Assembly: GCA_963808165.1 (NCBI GenBank)
Contig: CAWEET010000020.1
Coordinates: 1-64,000 of the forward strand
DNA length: 64,000 nucleotides
From: Thiosocius sp963808165
GTDB lineage: Bacteria > Pseudomonadota > Gammaproteobacteria > Chromatiales > Chromatiaceae
Reading direction: 5' to 3'
The translations under genes and the position numbers were made by a program. Position 1 is the stretch's first letter. Every line of letters begins with the position of its first letter. The notes under the pieces are model-generated. The model was given only the letters and a program-made list of their open reading frames with translations. It was not told the DNA's origin and made no database searches. Shown here in pieces: positions 17,902-27,275 of the stretch.

Positions 17902-19044
17902 TCAGATATCACCGGCGATGATACGCTTGGAGTTCCGCATGTTACGAAACACGATCGGTACCGCTGGCGCGTTGTCCTGGGCGTCGCGAATCGCAGCCAC
18001 CCGCTGTTGCAGTTGCGCGTGATGGGGTGACTTGCTGCACACGGGGTCGGCATTGGCGGCGTCCCCGGTCATCAGAAAGGCCTGACAGCGACAACCGCCA
18101 AAGTCCTTGGAGCGTTCCGGGCAGGTGCGGCAGGGCTCCTTCATCCAGCTATCGCCGCGGAACCTGTTGAAGTCCGGCGAATCGCGCCAGATCCATTCGA
18201 TCGAACGGTCGCGTACATTCGGAAATTCCAGCCCCGGCAAGATACCGGCGGCATGGCAGGGCATTGCGGTGCCGTTCGGCGACACCGCGAGGAAGATTCC
18301 GCCCCAGCCGCGCATGCAGGCCTTGGGTCTGTCCTCGTAGTAGTCCGGCACGACGTAGAGAATTCGCATCTTGCCCTTGAGCTTCTCCTGATACTCATGC
18401 GCGATGACCTCTGCGCGTTCTACCTGGTCGAGGGTTGGCAACAACTGCTCACGGTTCTTCAACGCCCAGCCGTAGTACTGGGTGGTCGCGAGTTCAAGGT
18501 AATCCGCATCCAGCGAGTGGGCGAACTTTATGATCTCTTCGGTCTGGTCGGTGTTCTGGCGATGCAGCACGAAGCACAACACCATCGGGTAGTCGTACTT
18601 CTTGACCAGGCGCGCCATGTCCCGCTTGTGGCGAAACGAGTCATTGCGTGCGATATGGTTGTTGATCTCCTCGTTGCTGGCCTGAAAGCTGATCTGGATG
18701 TGGTCGAGACCGGCGGCCTTGAACGCGCGAATCCTGGCCTCGTCCATGCCGACACCGGAGGTGATCAGATTCGTATAAAAACCGAGCGCATGCGCCTCCG
18801 TGATCAGCTCTTCGAGGTCGTCGCGGACCAGCGGCTCACCGCCGGAAAGGCCGAGCTGTACTGCTCCCATTTTCCGGGCTTCGCGGAACACACGCTTCCA
18901 CTCTTCGGTGCTCAGCTCGTTGTCGTAGCGGGCGATATCCAGCGGATTGGAGCAATAGGGGCATTGCAGCGGACACTTGTAGGTCAGCTCTGCCAGCAGC
19001 CAGAAGGGATTGGGCAGGTTTGTGTCGGATCCACTGGTGTTCAT
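17902..19044 (-). CDS. pqqE: PqqE, radical SAM enzyme of PQQ biosynthesis
   Basis: A 380-residue radical SAM/SPASM protein. The first cluster motif CPLQCPYC lies near residues 24-31 and is followed by GLSGGEPLVRDD. The C-terminal SPASM region has cysteines in MPCHAAGILPG, PCRTCPERSKDFGGCRCQA and PVCSKSPHH. PqqE makes the Glu-Tyr carbon-carbon crosslink in the PqqA peptide and needs the chaperone PqqD to present it. Length is normal. Only 33 bases separate it from pqqC, so the usual pqqD between them is absent, and there is no PqqD domain fused to either gene. Confidence 0.93.
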   Translation of the reverse strand: MNTSGSDTNLPNPFWLLAELTYKCPLQCPYCSNPLDIARYDNELSTEEWKRVFREARKMGAVQLGLSGGEPLVRDDLEELITEAHALGFYTNLITSGVGMDEARIRAFKAAGLDHIQISFQASNEEINNHIARNDSFRHKRDMARLVKKYDYPMVLCFVLHRQNTDQTEEIIKFAHSLDADYLELATTQYYGWALKNREQLLPTLDQVERAEVIAHEYQEKLKGKMRILYVVPDYYEDRPKACMRGWGGIFLAVSPNGTAMPCHAAGILPGLEFPNVRDRSIEWIWRDSPDFNRFRGDSWMKEPCRTCPERSKDFGGCRCQAFLMTGDAANADPVCSKSPHHAQLQQRVAAIRDAQDNAPAVPIVFRNMRNSKRIIAGDI

Positions 19045-19077
19045 GTGCGATGCTCAAAAAGTTGACGGAGTCGGTGC

Positions 19078-19833
19078 TCACCGGGTCACGTCGACGTTGT
19101 GATAGGGCGGGCGCTTCTCGATGTAGGCCATCCACATGCAATCGAGCATAGTCCATAGGATGTCGAGCTTGAACTGCAGCACCTCCAACATACGCTCCTG
19201 CTGCTCGCGTGTGCGGTAATAGTCGAGCGTGATGTCCAGCCCATGCTTCACGTCGCGGCGCGCCTCGCTCAGACGCTTGCGGAAGTAGCGGTAGCCGCGT
19301 TCGTCGATCCAGGGGTAGTGTTTTGGCCAGTTGTCCAGCCGGGCCTGATGAATATTGGGCGCGAACAGCTCGGTCAATGACGAGCTGGCAGCCACCTCCC
19401 AGGGTTGCCGGCGGGCAAAGTCGAGATAGGCGTCGATCGCGAAACGCACACCAGGCAGAAGAAAGCGGTGCGACAGGAGATCGGCGCGCTGCAGTCCGAC
19501 AGCCTCGCCGAGCAGCAGCCAGGCCTCGATGCCGCCCTCGTCTCCCTCGGAGCCGTCGTGGTCGATAATGCGCTGGGCCCAGTGTCGGCGCACCTCGCGG
19601 TCCGGGCAATTGGCCATGATGGCCGCGTCCTTGCGCGGAATCGTCGTCTGGTAGTAGAAGCGATTGGCCACCCAGCCCTGAATCGCTGCCTTGTCGAGCT
19701 GGCCCGAGTTCATGCGTTGATGGAACTCATGGTGGATATGGTAGTAGCGCTCCTTGTCACGCAGCTGTCGCTCGAACTCTCGGCGGCTCCATGGGGTGTC
19801 CGAGTCCGGACCCGTCGGTGCGATTGGTCTCAC
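19078..19833 (-). CDS. pqqC: PqqC, pyrroloquinoline-quinone synthase
   Basis: A 251-residue helical-bundle oxidase that performs the final ring closure and eight-electron oxidation to PQQ. Typical segments are YYHIHHEFHQRMNSG, RFYYQTTIPRKDAAIMANCP and IDHDGSEGDEGGIEAWL. The length equals that of stand-alone PqqC, so it is not the PqqC-PqqD fusion known from methylotrophs. Its start overlaps the pqqB stop by four bases, indicating one operon pqqB-pqqC-pqqE. Confidence 0.95.
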   Translation of the reverse strand: MRPIAPTGPDSDTPWSRREFERQLRDKERYYHIHHEFHQRMNSGQLDKAAIQGWVANRFYYQTTIPRKDAAIMANCPDREVRRHWAQRIIDHDGSEGDEGGIEAWLLLGEAVGLQRADLLSHRFLLPGVRFAIDAYLDFARRQPWEVAASSSLTELFAPNIHQARLDNWPKHYPWIDERGYRYFRKRLSEARRDVKHGLDITLDYYRTREQQERMLEVLQFKLDILWTMLDCMWMAYIEKRPPYHNVDVTR

Positions 19834-20744
19834 AGTCTGATCTCCATGCCGTCTTCGGCGACCTCGATGCCGGCCTCCGCAAGCAGTGCGCGCTGCGCGG
19901 AGTCTTCATCGAGGATGGGATTGGTGTTGTTGACGTGGATCAGGATCTTGCGGGGATGTTTCAGTCGGCCGAGAAGCTCCAGGATGCCGCCGTCGCCGGA
20001 CTGATCGAGATGGCCCATTTCGGCCCCACGCTTGTTGCTGAAGCCACCGCGGATCATCTCATCGTCGGTCCAAAGGGTGCCATCCACCAGCAGGCAGTCC
20101 GCTTCGCGCATGTACGTTTCAATGTGTGGGTCTATCTGGCCAAGTCCGGGGGCGTAGACCAGGCTCTTGCCGCTGCTCAGATCGCGTACGCGAACGCCGA
20201 TGTTGTCGCCCGGAACCGTGTTATGGCGATGCGGCGAATAAGGCGGAGCCTCGCTCTTCAGCGGCACCGCGGTGAAGGCCAGGCCGGGTGCCTGGGGCAT
20301 CGTGAACTCCAGCTCCTCGGTACCGATTTCGTGCCAGTTCACCCCGCGGAAGTGCGCCAGGATATTGAAAATCGGGAATCCGCTGGACAGGTCCTCTTTG
20401 ACCGCCGCGGTACAGTAGACATCCCAGGCCTCGGTGTGCTCGCGCAACAGCAGCAGGCCGGTGGTGTGATCGATCTGGGCATCCACCAGCAGGATGGCGC
20501 GGATGGCTGTGTCGCGCCGGCTGCGTCCAGGTTGCAGTGCCGGGAAGGACTCGAGCTGGGCGCGGATATCGGGCGAGGCATTGAACAGGACCCAGTCTTC
20601 TTCATTGCCAGTCAGCGCAATCGACGATTGCGTGCGCGATTTGGCCCGTACGCTACCGCTGCGCAGGCCCCGACAGTTGTCGCAATTGCAGTTCCACTGT
20701 GGAAAGCCGCCGCCGGCAGCGGAGCCTAGGATGTGAATCCGCAT
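19830..20744 (-). CDS. pqqB: PqqB, PQQ biosynthesis metallo-hydrolase
   Basis: A 304-residue member of the metallo-beta-lactamase fold. It starts MRIHILGSAAGGGFPQWNCN and contains the Cys-rich CNCDNC zinc site and DAQIDHTTGLLLLRE. PqqB is thought to hydroxylate the crosslinked dipeptide intermediate. It is first in the pqqBCE operon. A possible -10 box TATACT (20777-20782, minus strand) lies about 35 bases upstream with only a poor -35. No PqqA precursor (a short peptide with Glu-x3-Tyr) was found by eye in the upstream 250 bases on the minus strand. Confidence 0.93.
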   Translation of the reverse strand: MRIHILGSAAGGGFPQWNCNCDNCRGLRSGSVRAKSRTQSSIALTGNEEDWVLFNASPDIRAQLESFPALQPGRSRRDTAIRAILLVDAQIDHTTGLLLLREHTEAWDVYCTAAVKEDLSSGFPIFNILAHFRGVNWHEIGTEELEFTMPQAPGLAFTAVPLKSEAPPYSPHRHNTVPGDNIGVRVRDLSSGKSLVYAPGLGQIDPHIETYMREADCLLVDGTLWTDDEMIRGGFSNKRGAEMGHLDQSGDGGILELLGRLKHPRKILIHVNNTNPILDEDSAQRALLAEAGIEVAEDGMEIRL

Positions 20745-21267
20745 GTCGTTTCTGCATTTGTTTGGGGTGGCGGTTCAGTATAGCCGCCCTGGCGGATGAT
20801 TATCGGTAGCCGGGATTCAGTCTCGCTGTTCAATGCCGGCCGGGGTCCGCAGGGCAGCATTGGGCATTCAGGCCACTGAGCCAGCCGGTGACGATGTGCA
20901 TCTGCCCCTCGTTGACGTTCTGCCTGATACCCGCGAAGGCGGCGGCCATGGCATTCTTGCCAACCGTGCCATTAATATGCTTTTTGTCGCAGCGACAGTT
21001 GATCTGGGTACTGTTCGGTCTCTTTAGGGTAGACCGGGAGACTCGGCTTGTCTGCGTCTGCGCCATCACAAGAGATGCGGGTTTTCTCTTTGTCGAGCAT
21101 CGTGCTGTCAGCTGTGGCGGTAGACGCGGCACCCAGGGCCGGAAACAGGCAGAAATGCCCGTCGCGTCTCTCAGATGTTTGTCTCGGGTTTCCGTCCGCT
21201 CTGATCAGATTGCACCGGTACAGACAACTCACTTGCCTCGTTTCGCCAGTTCAAAGAACCAAACAAG
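20745..21267. other. Intergenic region upstream of pqqB and of the beta-barrel gene
   Basis: About 520 bases between divergent genes. Inspection for pqqA was negative. A minus-strand frame ending near 20830 encodes a protein-like stretch (AMAAAFAGIRQNVNEGQMHI) that I do not recognise; it could be a fragment. No RNA gene or repeat seen. Confidence 0.4.
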
Positions 21268-22119
21268 ATGCTGAGATACCTGTTCAAAGGGCGCGCCGCC
21301 AATTATGCGTTGACAAACCTGTTGTTTGCCGTGGGACCTGGCATTTATGCGTCTGCTGGCGACGCGGCCGACAACGAAGAGCGCCCCCCCATCGTCGATG
21401 AATTTTTTCTCGCTGAAACGGTTCAAGCGCAGGAGAAAGGCGAGTTCCAATTGACCGTCAGGGCGATTGCCGACAAGGATGATGACGAGGGCGATACACA
21501 CAGCGCCCTGATTGGACTCGAGTACGGTATCACGGACAGCCTTGAGATCGAGGCAGCCTGGGTTGCCTGGCGTCAGGTGAAGGCGGTGGAAGACGACGAG
21601 AGTGATCGTTCCGGCAACGGTGATATGGAAGTCGGGATCAAGTATGCATTCGATGAAAATGAGGAGACCGGAGTACGGGTCGCCGTGGGCTTTGACGTCA
21701 TCGTCCCGCTGGGCGACGTCAACAAGGATCTCGGCGAGGGATTCTGGGTCTATGAACCTTTTCTTGCCGTCAGCAAGGATTTCAGCGAGTCCACGAATCT
21801 AACAATCAATCTTTCATACGGCTTCCTAGATCGCGATGAGTACCCTGACGATATTGACGAGGCGGAACCGGAGGTCGACGAAATTGAAGTGAAGGTCGGC
21901 CTGGTGCATGCATTCGCTCCTGCCTGGAGGGGCACACTCGAAGTGAACCTGGAGACGAATGAGCAGAGCAGTAAAGGCGACGAGACCATTGCCTATCTAG
22001 CACCGGGATTCATCTACAAAGGCATGCCGGAGGTCGAGATTGGTTTGGCCGTGCCTGTCGGACTGACGGATGACAGTGCAGACTGGGGTGTTATCGGCAT
22101 GTTGAGTATCGAGTTCTGA
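21268..22119 (+). CDS. Outer-membrane beta-barrel protein, phenol-degradation MetA-like
   Basis: A 283-residue protein with an N-terminal export signal (hydrophobic stretch around residues 14-30). It is followed by alternating amphipathic strands rich in acidic turns, and ends in aromatic F (LSIEF), as outer-membrane barrels do. Segments such as GLEYGITDSLEIEAAW and VGLVHAFAPAWRGTLEVNLE resemble the MetA/transporter-like barrel family (PF13557). The unusually high Asp/Glu content of the loops is notable. The function is probably a porin or outer-membrane structural protein; the substrate is unknown. It is a single gene facing the sensor kinase. Confidence 0.7.
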   Translation: MLRYLFKGRAANYALTNLLFAVGPGIYASAGDAADNEERPPIVDEFFLAETVQAQEKGEFQLTVRAIADKDDDEGDTHSALIGLEYGITDSLEIEAAWVAWRQVKAVEDDESDRSGNGDMEVGIKYAFDENEETGVRVAVGFDVIVPLGDVNKDLGEGFWVYEPFLAVSKDFSESTNLTINLSYGFLDRDEYPDDIDEAEPEVDEIEVKVGLVHAFAPAWRGTLEVNLETNEQSSKGDETIAYLAPGFIYKGMPEVEIGLAVPVGLTDDSADWGVIGMLSIEF

Positions 22120-22302
22120 GCGGTGGTCGCGCCTGTGAGTGTTCTCCCTGCTGCCATCAAAGGCGATCGCGCTCAGCGATATCCGTACCTGGCATACCGA
22201 AAACGATGAAAAACCGGGAGTCCTCGTTCTGCGCCAACGCCCCGACTCCGCGATTTCGGTGGGAAACCTGCCGTTCGTGGAAAAATGAGCATACGATGGG
22301 CA

Positions 22303-24912
22303 TCACAATCCAATCGCATCGTTGATTGCCCGGGTCAATTCATCTGCCGTGCTGGGTTTGAGCAAGACCTTGGTAATCTTGTAGCGGGCGACATCCTGCG
22401 GGTCCACGGCATCGGGATAGCCGCTATGCAGGAATACCGGCACGTCGCGGTTCAGTTTCCGAATTTCGCGGATCAGATCAACGCCGCTCCCTCCTGGCAT
22501 GGTCTGGTCGGTGATGATGAGGTCGAACCCATGCGGCGCCGCGTCGAATTGCCGCAACGCCTCTGCGCCGCTGGCACAGCTCGTCACCTGTGCATTGGCC
22601 AATGAAAGGACCTCTTCGAAATACAGCCGAATGATCGGTTCGTCGTCGACCACCAAGATGCGCTTTCCTTCGATGCCCAGTGGCGCGCTGCGCTCTGGCG
22701 ATGGGCCGGCTTCCGGAGGAACCGTTGTGGCTGGTTTGAACAGGATGTCGAACCGTGTCCCGCGCCCGGGACCCGAGTCGATGAGCACATGGCCGCCGTA
22801 CGTGCGGACGATACCCTGGACGATGGCCAGGCCCATACCCATGCCTTCTTCTGCTTCCCGGGTCGTAAAGAATGGCTCGAAGATCCTCTCGAGCAGATCC
22901 GCCGAAATGCCTTCCCCGGTATCGCGGACGCTGATACAAACCCAGTTTCCGAAGATGCCTTGGTGACAGATGCAGCATTCTTCTCCATTGAGCATGCGTT
23001 GGCCGACGCTTATCTTCAGAACACCACCGGTAGGCATTGCATCGCGTGCGTTGATGCTCAGGTTCATAAGCAGTTGTTGAAGATGAACCGGGTCCATCCG
23101 GATTTTCAACTCCGATTCCGACAAGTCCGTCTGGACATCGATCCTGGCCGATAGCATCGGCTTCAACATACTGACGATTTCCGCCATCTGTGCTGCCAAT
23201 ACAATCGAACCAGCGGTCTTGCGCGTATCGCCGCGACTGAAGAAAAGCAACCGCCGGATCAATTGGCGTGCACGTTCACCCGATCGCAACACCAACTCGA
23301 GGTATTCCTTCAGCTTCTTGTTGTCCCCGGCTTGATCGCGTGCCAACTCCGAGAAGCCGAGCATACTGGCCAGAATATTGTTGAAGTCATGTGCCACACC
23401 GCTGGTGAGTTGTCCAATCACCCCCATTTTTTGGGTCTGCTGCAGCCTGTGTTGCAGGCGATCCCTTTCGTCCTCCGCCTGCTTGCGCGAGGTGATGTCG
23501 CGGACGACGGCTATCACATATTGCTGTCCACCCTCCTTTGCGCAATGCGCGTTCACCTCGATGATACCAGTCTCTCCATCCGGTCTCTGGACGCGATCTT
23601 CGAAGGCAAGGCCATCGGAATTCACCAGTTCTTCAACGAACCGTTGCCACTGCGGCTCCGAACTCACCAGCGTGGAGATTTCGAACACGTACTTCGTCAG
23701 AAACTCCTGAAGTGTCAATCCGAGAAACTCGCAGATCGCCTTGTTGCCATCGAGAAAGCGGCCACTGGCGGGTTCGATTACCGCGATCATGTCGATGGTG
23801 GCATCGAGGAGACTGCGAAACCGCTCGAGTGATTGCTTCGATTCCATCTCTTCTTGCTGCCGCTTTGCCTTCAGGTACGCGGCCATGCCGGCCAGCATGA
23901 CCAGCAGGAACGCGATCAATGGCACCGTGGAGGCCGCGGCCGCGCGATACACGTCCCAGTTGGGTTTTTCGGCAATCAGCATCCACGATACTCCCGGGAG
24001 CTTGGCGACATGAAGTTGCGTGTCACCGAAAGTCGTCAATGTCTGTTCGTTTGCATGCTCCTTTGCAAACTCGAACAAGGCAGAGTTCAGGATGGAAAGA
24101 GCGGTTTCACCGGCGTCATTGCGCCCGGCCGAGGCGATGATCTGCGCCTGATCGTCCACGAGATAGACAGAATCGCCAGCGAGCGGCCCCAGCTGCAGTG
24201 ACCGGCTGAGCGCTTCGAGTGTCAGGTCGAAACCCACGATACCCATGAATTCATCGCCCCGGTAGACCGGGGCGCCGACGGTGACCATAAGACCCTTTCC
24301 TGCCTCATCGACATAAACGTCGGTGATATAGGGTTTGCCGCCGGGGTTGTTTTCTGGTGTGCCGCGCCTGAACAGATCCATGTCGTAGAAACTGTCCTCC
24401 ATGAAGAAATCGTCGAACGGAATGTATGGATACACGCACATGAAACGCTGACGCGAGAGATAGTAGACCCAGGGGGTTTCCGGGTAGATGCCTTTTACCC
24501 ATCGGAAAATCGGTTCGAGTGCGAGGGCGGCTTCGATCTCCTGCCTGCGTGAAGGTTCGACAGGAAGACTGCCAAGGCCCGTCAGGTTAAGGCTCGTGTC
24601 CGGGTCCGTCGGTGCTCGGAGGCCGAAGAGCCCATAGGCGTTTCGGTCGGGCATTTTCTCGAGCAGCGAGGGGTACGCAGAAGCAGGTGGCTGCGAAGAC
24701 GTCAGGATATTGCGGGCGGCGACATTCAGTCCGTCTGCTATTTCGAGTGCCGTGCCGATGGAATTCCGCAGCATCGATGAGTGCAGCTGTCCGCGTTCCA
24801 AAAACAACGCGCGCTCCTCGCTCAGCTTGGTCGCGAAGCTGTGATAGATCGCACCGAGGAATGCCAGGATGATCGATCCAGCGACAGTTATCCGATTCAG
24901 TCTCGTGAACAT
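22303..24912 (-). CDS. Hybrid sensor histidine kinase (Cache-PAS-HisKA-HATPase-REC)
   Basis: An 869-residue membrane kinase. TM1 is near 8-28. A periplasmic dCache-like sensor follows to about 320 (PWVYYLSRQRFMCVYPY, then ITDVYVDEAGKGLMVTVGAP). TM2 is near 330-350, then PAS with IAVVRDITSRKQAE, HisKA with the phospho-acceptor His in LTSGVAHDFNNILASMLG, HATPase (NLSINARDAMP, then DTGEGI, then GMGMGLAIV), and a C-terminal receiver (ILVVDDEP, phospho-Asp in LIITDQTMPGGSG). The HATPase domain has an insert CCICHQGIFGNWVC. No response-regulator gene with an output domain is next to it. The ligand is unknown. Confidence 0.9.
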   Translation of the reverse strand: MFTRLNRITVAGSIILAFLGAIYHSFATKLSEERALFLERGQLHSSMLRNSIGTALEIADGLNVAARNILTSSQPPASAYPSLLEKMPDRNAYGLFGLRAPTDPDTSLNLTGLGSLPVEPSRRQEIEAALALEPIFRWVKGIYPETPWVYYLSRQRFMCVYPYIPFDDFFMEDSFYDMDLFRRGTPENNPGGKPYITDVYVDEAGKGLMVTVGAPVYRGDEFMGIVGFDLTLEALSRSLQLGPLAGDSVYLVDDQAQIIASAGRNDAGETALSILNSALFEFAKEHANEQTLTTFGDTQLHVAKLPGVSWMLIAEKPNWDVYRAAAASTVPLIAFLLVMLAGMAAYLKAKRQQEEMESKQSLERFRSLLDATIDMIAVIEPASGRFLDGNKAICEFLGLTLQEFLTKYVFEISTLVSSEPQWQRFVEELVNSDGLAFEDRVQRPDGETGIIEVNAHCAKEGGQQYVIAVVRDITSRKQAEDERDRLQHRLQQTQKMGVIGQLTSGVAHDFNNILASMLGFSELARDQAGDNKKLKEYLELVLRSGERARQLIRRLLFFSRGDTRKTAGSIVLAAQMAEIVSMLKPMLSARIDVQTDLSESELKIRMDPVHLQQLLMNLSINARDAMPTGGVLKISVGQRMLNGEECCICHQGIFGNWVCISVRDTGEGISADLLERIFEPFFTTREAEEGMGMGLAIVQGIVRTYGGHVLIDSGPGRGTRFDILFKPATTVPPEAGPSPERSAPLGIEGKRILVVDDEPIIRLYFEEVLSLANAQVTSCASGAEALRQFDAAPHGFDLIITDQTMPGGSGVDLIREIRKLNRDVPVFLHSGYPDAVDPQDVARYKITKVLLKPSTADELTRAINDAIGL

Positions 24913-24988
24913 CCGACCATTCAGTGGCCCTGGGTTGACCTTTATCTTGGCGGCACAGCGGGGATGTTATCAGTACTTTAGGGCATCT

Positions 24989-25300
24989 CTAATAATTCTG
25001 GGTGCGCAGATTGGGCGAGATCATTCGGGACATCAAGGCGAAGACCGCACGTAATAGCTGGCTATTGCGAAGGTCTTCAACGCAGAGCGCGCGGACGGCG
25101 TTTGTCAACTCCTCTTGCTCGAAAAGTTCGGATAGCGGTGTAAACAGATGCCCCTGCAGATTGCTGGTGAAGAACTGGGCCTCCCAAGGATCCAAAAGAT
25201 CGGATGCGCTAAGCCCGACATCTGAGACCAACCCGGCAATGGGCCCGAAGGTGTGCCGTTGGACGGATTCAACGGCCCGATCGGGAGGCTCGGCGGTCAT
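24989..25300 (-). CDS. Hypothetical small protein upstream of the sensor kinase
   Basis: A 103-residue frame with protein-like, mainly helical composition (FEQEELTNAVRALCVEDLRN). It lies 76 bases upstream of and on the same strand as the kinase, so the two could be cotranscribed. I do not recognise the family and the start has no strong ribosome site. It is plausible but not certain as a gene. Confidence 0.4.
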   Translation of the reverse strand: MTAEPPDRAVESVQRHTFGPIAGLVSDVGLSASDLLDPWEAQFFTSNLQGHLFTPLSELFEQEELTNAVRALCVEDLRNSQLLRAVFALMSRMISPNLRTQNY

Positions 25301-25351
25301 TAGATCGCGCGAAGTCGGCCGTGGATGGCCGACCTCGCGCGCCCGACCGCG

Positions 25352-26242
25352 TCAGGATGGACGTTGCATCCCGCCCCTGTGACAGCCGTGCTTCGACATC
25401 ATGCCGTGCCAGGAGTGGAAGTTTGCGTCGGCCTTTCCGGAGCCGTAAACACCGTGCGGGTGTGCTGCACGAGCCTGGGGATTGGCCGACATAACACCGA
25501 GTGCCAGCTGGATCGTTTCCGCCTGGCGATCACGCAGGATCGATACGTCCAGGGTGTCTCGGGGCGAATAGCCACTCAGTGCGCCTTGCAGCTCGCGGAC
25601 AGTTGCTATGCTGTCGCCATCGATGGCCACTATCACGTCCCCGGCCTTCAGTCCGGCCCGCTCGGCCGCGGAATCATCCATCACCTGCGAGATCAGGACG
25701 CCTTGCTCGTCTTGCGCTCCGAACGCCTCCTTGAGATCTGTCGTCATGTTCTGGATACGGACGCCCAGGATGGCCCTGCCGCGTGAGTCGGCCGTTTCGC
25801 TGCCGGCGAACGCCGCCTGCAGTCTCAACGACTCGCCTTCGCGAAGCAGCGCAATCGTCGACCTGTCGGACGCCTGCTCCACCAGGTGCTGCATGCGCTC
25901 GGGGGAATAGGCCGGTCGGCCGTCTACGGCCGTGACCACATCGCCGGGCATCAATCCGGCTGTTTCTGCGGCCGAGCTTTGGTACACCTTCTCGATTCGA
26001 ACCCCGTATTCCAGGTCCATTGCATCCAGATCGTCTTGGGTTACCGCGGATATGGCCACACCCAGTCTGGCGCGTGACTGCTCGCCCGATGAGTGGCCAG
26101 GGAACCCGTGGTGAACCCTGTCATGAGGCATCGGTCCGTGTGCGTACGGGCTATGGGTGTGCCCTGCGTGGAGCGGCGCAGTTGCCGCGACTGCGGTGAG
26201 GGCGGTGGCCAGCAGTGATGCTGGCAGAAGTCTACTTGGCAT
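25352..26242 (-). CDS. Exported double-PDZ protein with His-rich ends
   Basis: A 296-residue protein from ATG 26242, with GAGGAG nine bases upstream. The signal peptide spans about 1-26 (ATAPLHA/GHTH). Directly after it is a His-rich stretch (HTHSPYAHGPMPHDRVHHGF). Two PDZ domains follow: ARLGVAISAVTQDDLDAMDL with GLMPGDVVTAVDG, then ILGVRIQNMT with GLKAGDVIVAIDG. A second His-rich tail closes the protein (NFHSWHGMMSKHGCHRGGM). There is no trypsin-like protease domain, so this is not DegP but a PDZ scaffold or substrate-binding protein in the periplasm. The His clusters may bind Cu, Ni or Zn. An upstream in-frame extension to 26683 lacks any family similarity. Confidence 0.8.
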   Translation of the reverse strand: MPSRLLPASLLATALTAVAATAPLHAGHTHSPYAHGPMPHDRVHHGFPGHSSGEQSRARLGVAISAVTQDDLDAMDLEYGVRIEKVYQSSAAETAGLMPGDVVTAVDGRPAYSPERMQHLVEQASDRSTIALLREGESLRLQAAFAGSETADSRGRAILGVRIQNMTTDLKEAFGAQDEQGVLISQVMDDSAAERAGLKAGDVIVAIDGDSIATVRELQGALSGYSPRDTLDVSILRDRQAETIQLALGVMSANPQARAAHPHGVYGSGKADANFHSWHGMMSKHGCHRGGMQRPS

Positions 26243-26413
26243 CTTTTGCACTCCTCGGAAAATGTGCGTCAGCTTCGATCGGCCGCGGCGGTGAAAGTTC
26301 GGCACCGACTCCCACAGATCCGTAATGGACACTGTCGGCGCGGTATTAATGACACTCTTTTTAGCGGGCGACGCGGTATCATTGCGCCGAAGCGACTTTA
26401 CGGGGGTGAAACG

Positions 26414-26539
26414 ATGGGTACCTTGTTGATTCTGGCGGTCGGTATTGTCATTGGCTGGAACCTTCCCCAGCCGGCATGGGCACGGGACGCCCAGGCAAAG
26501 CTTATGGCGACGCTTCGAAACCTCTTGAAAAAGCCCTAA
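26414..26539 (+). CDS. Small membrane protein (41 aa)
   Basis: ATG 26414 preceded by GGGGGTG encodes MGTLLILAVGIVIGWNLPQP followed by AWARDAQAKLMATLRNLLKKP. There is one N-terminal membrane segment with a GWNxPQPxWA motif, then a basic amphipathic helix. Short proteins with the same GWN-PQP signature occur in other gammaproteobacteria as far as I recall, but the role is unknown. It is divergent from the PDZ gene. Confidence 0.6.
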   Translation: MGTLLILAVGIVIGWNLPQPAWARDAQAKLMATLRNLLKKP

Positions 26540-26963
26540 CGCTGCCGCGCCCGCAGCGGCCGCCTGTGGAGATGGGCTCGATTCTGTTCGAGCCGTTCCC
26601 GGCCCGGCAGTCCGCCATATTGCTGCCGCATGCGTCGCAGACTGCAAAGCTGCCGTGCACATACCGGCCCGTCCCGTCGCCATCCCGCCTTACCACGCCA
26701 GCATTGAACCGGGTGAGCCTGTCTCGGCAGGTCGATGCTCCCGCCGATCGGATGCTGAATCTGGTCAGTACGCCGGTGAACGGCACCGGTGTTGCCGCCT
26801 TGGCTCTCAGGGATTATTGCCCGGTGTATCGCCGTTACATCGCGTCGCCTGTTGCTGTTAAGCTTTTCGTTCATTGGCGCACTCGGCGGCATGCCGGCCC
26901 GGTGCGCATCTCATCAGGCGCCAGACAGCCTTTGTTGACGACAGCACACGCGAGGTGATCGAA

Positions 26964-27275
26964 ATGACCGACAGGCAACAGATCCAGGACGAGATGAGCA
27001 GGGAACTCGACGAGGGGCAAAGCAAGGTCGACGAAATCAAAGCGAAAATGGAGGCTTACGGGTCGGAGGCTTCCGCCGAGATGTCGGAAATGCTCGCCAA
27101 GGCGGAGGCAAACCTGGAAGCGGGCCGGGCAAAGTTCGACGAACTGGCGGCCGCCTCCGATGAGAAGTTCGATGAGCTGTGGGCCGAGTCCAAGGAAAAC
27201 TGGGCCAAGGTATCAAGTGAGATGAAAAGCGGCTGGACAAGCCTGTCCGACAAGGTCAAGAGCTTTTTCGCCTGA
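26964..27275 (+). CDS. Coiled-coil hypothetical protein
   Basis: 103 residues, almost entirely charged helix (DEIKAKMEAYGSEASAEM, then ENWAKVSSEMKSGWTSLSDK), ending VKSFFA. The pattern of spaced Glu/Lys/Ala predicts an extended coiled coil without membrane segment or signal. GAGGTGATCGAA before ATG 26964 gives a usable ribosome site. It resembles the apolipoprotein/CsbD-like helical stress proteins in style, but I do not assign a family. Confidence 0.65.
   Translation: MTDRQQIQDEMSRELDEGQSKVDEIKAKMEAYGSEASAEMSEMLAKAEANLEAGRAKFDELAAASDEKFDELWAESKENWAKVSSEMKSGWTSLSDKVKSFFA

Noticed and set aside
20745..21267. pqqA upstream of pqqB
   Set aside because: No short frame with Glu-x3-Tyr was found on the minus strand in the 250 bases before pqqB.
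22840..22990. CxxCH in the sensor kinase as a c-type heme site
   Set aside because: It is in the cytoplasmic ATPase domain, where c-type heme is not attached.
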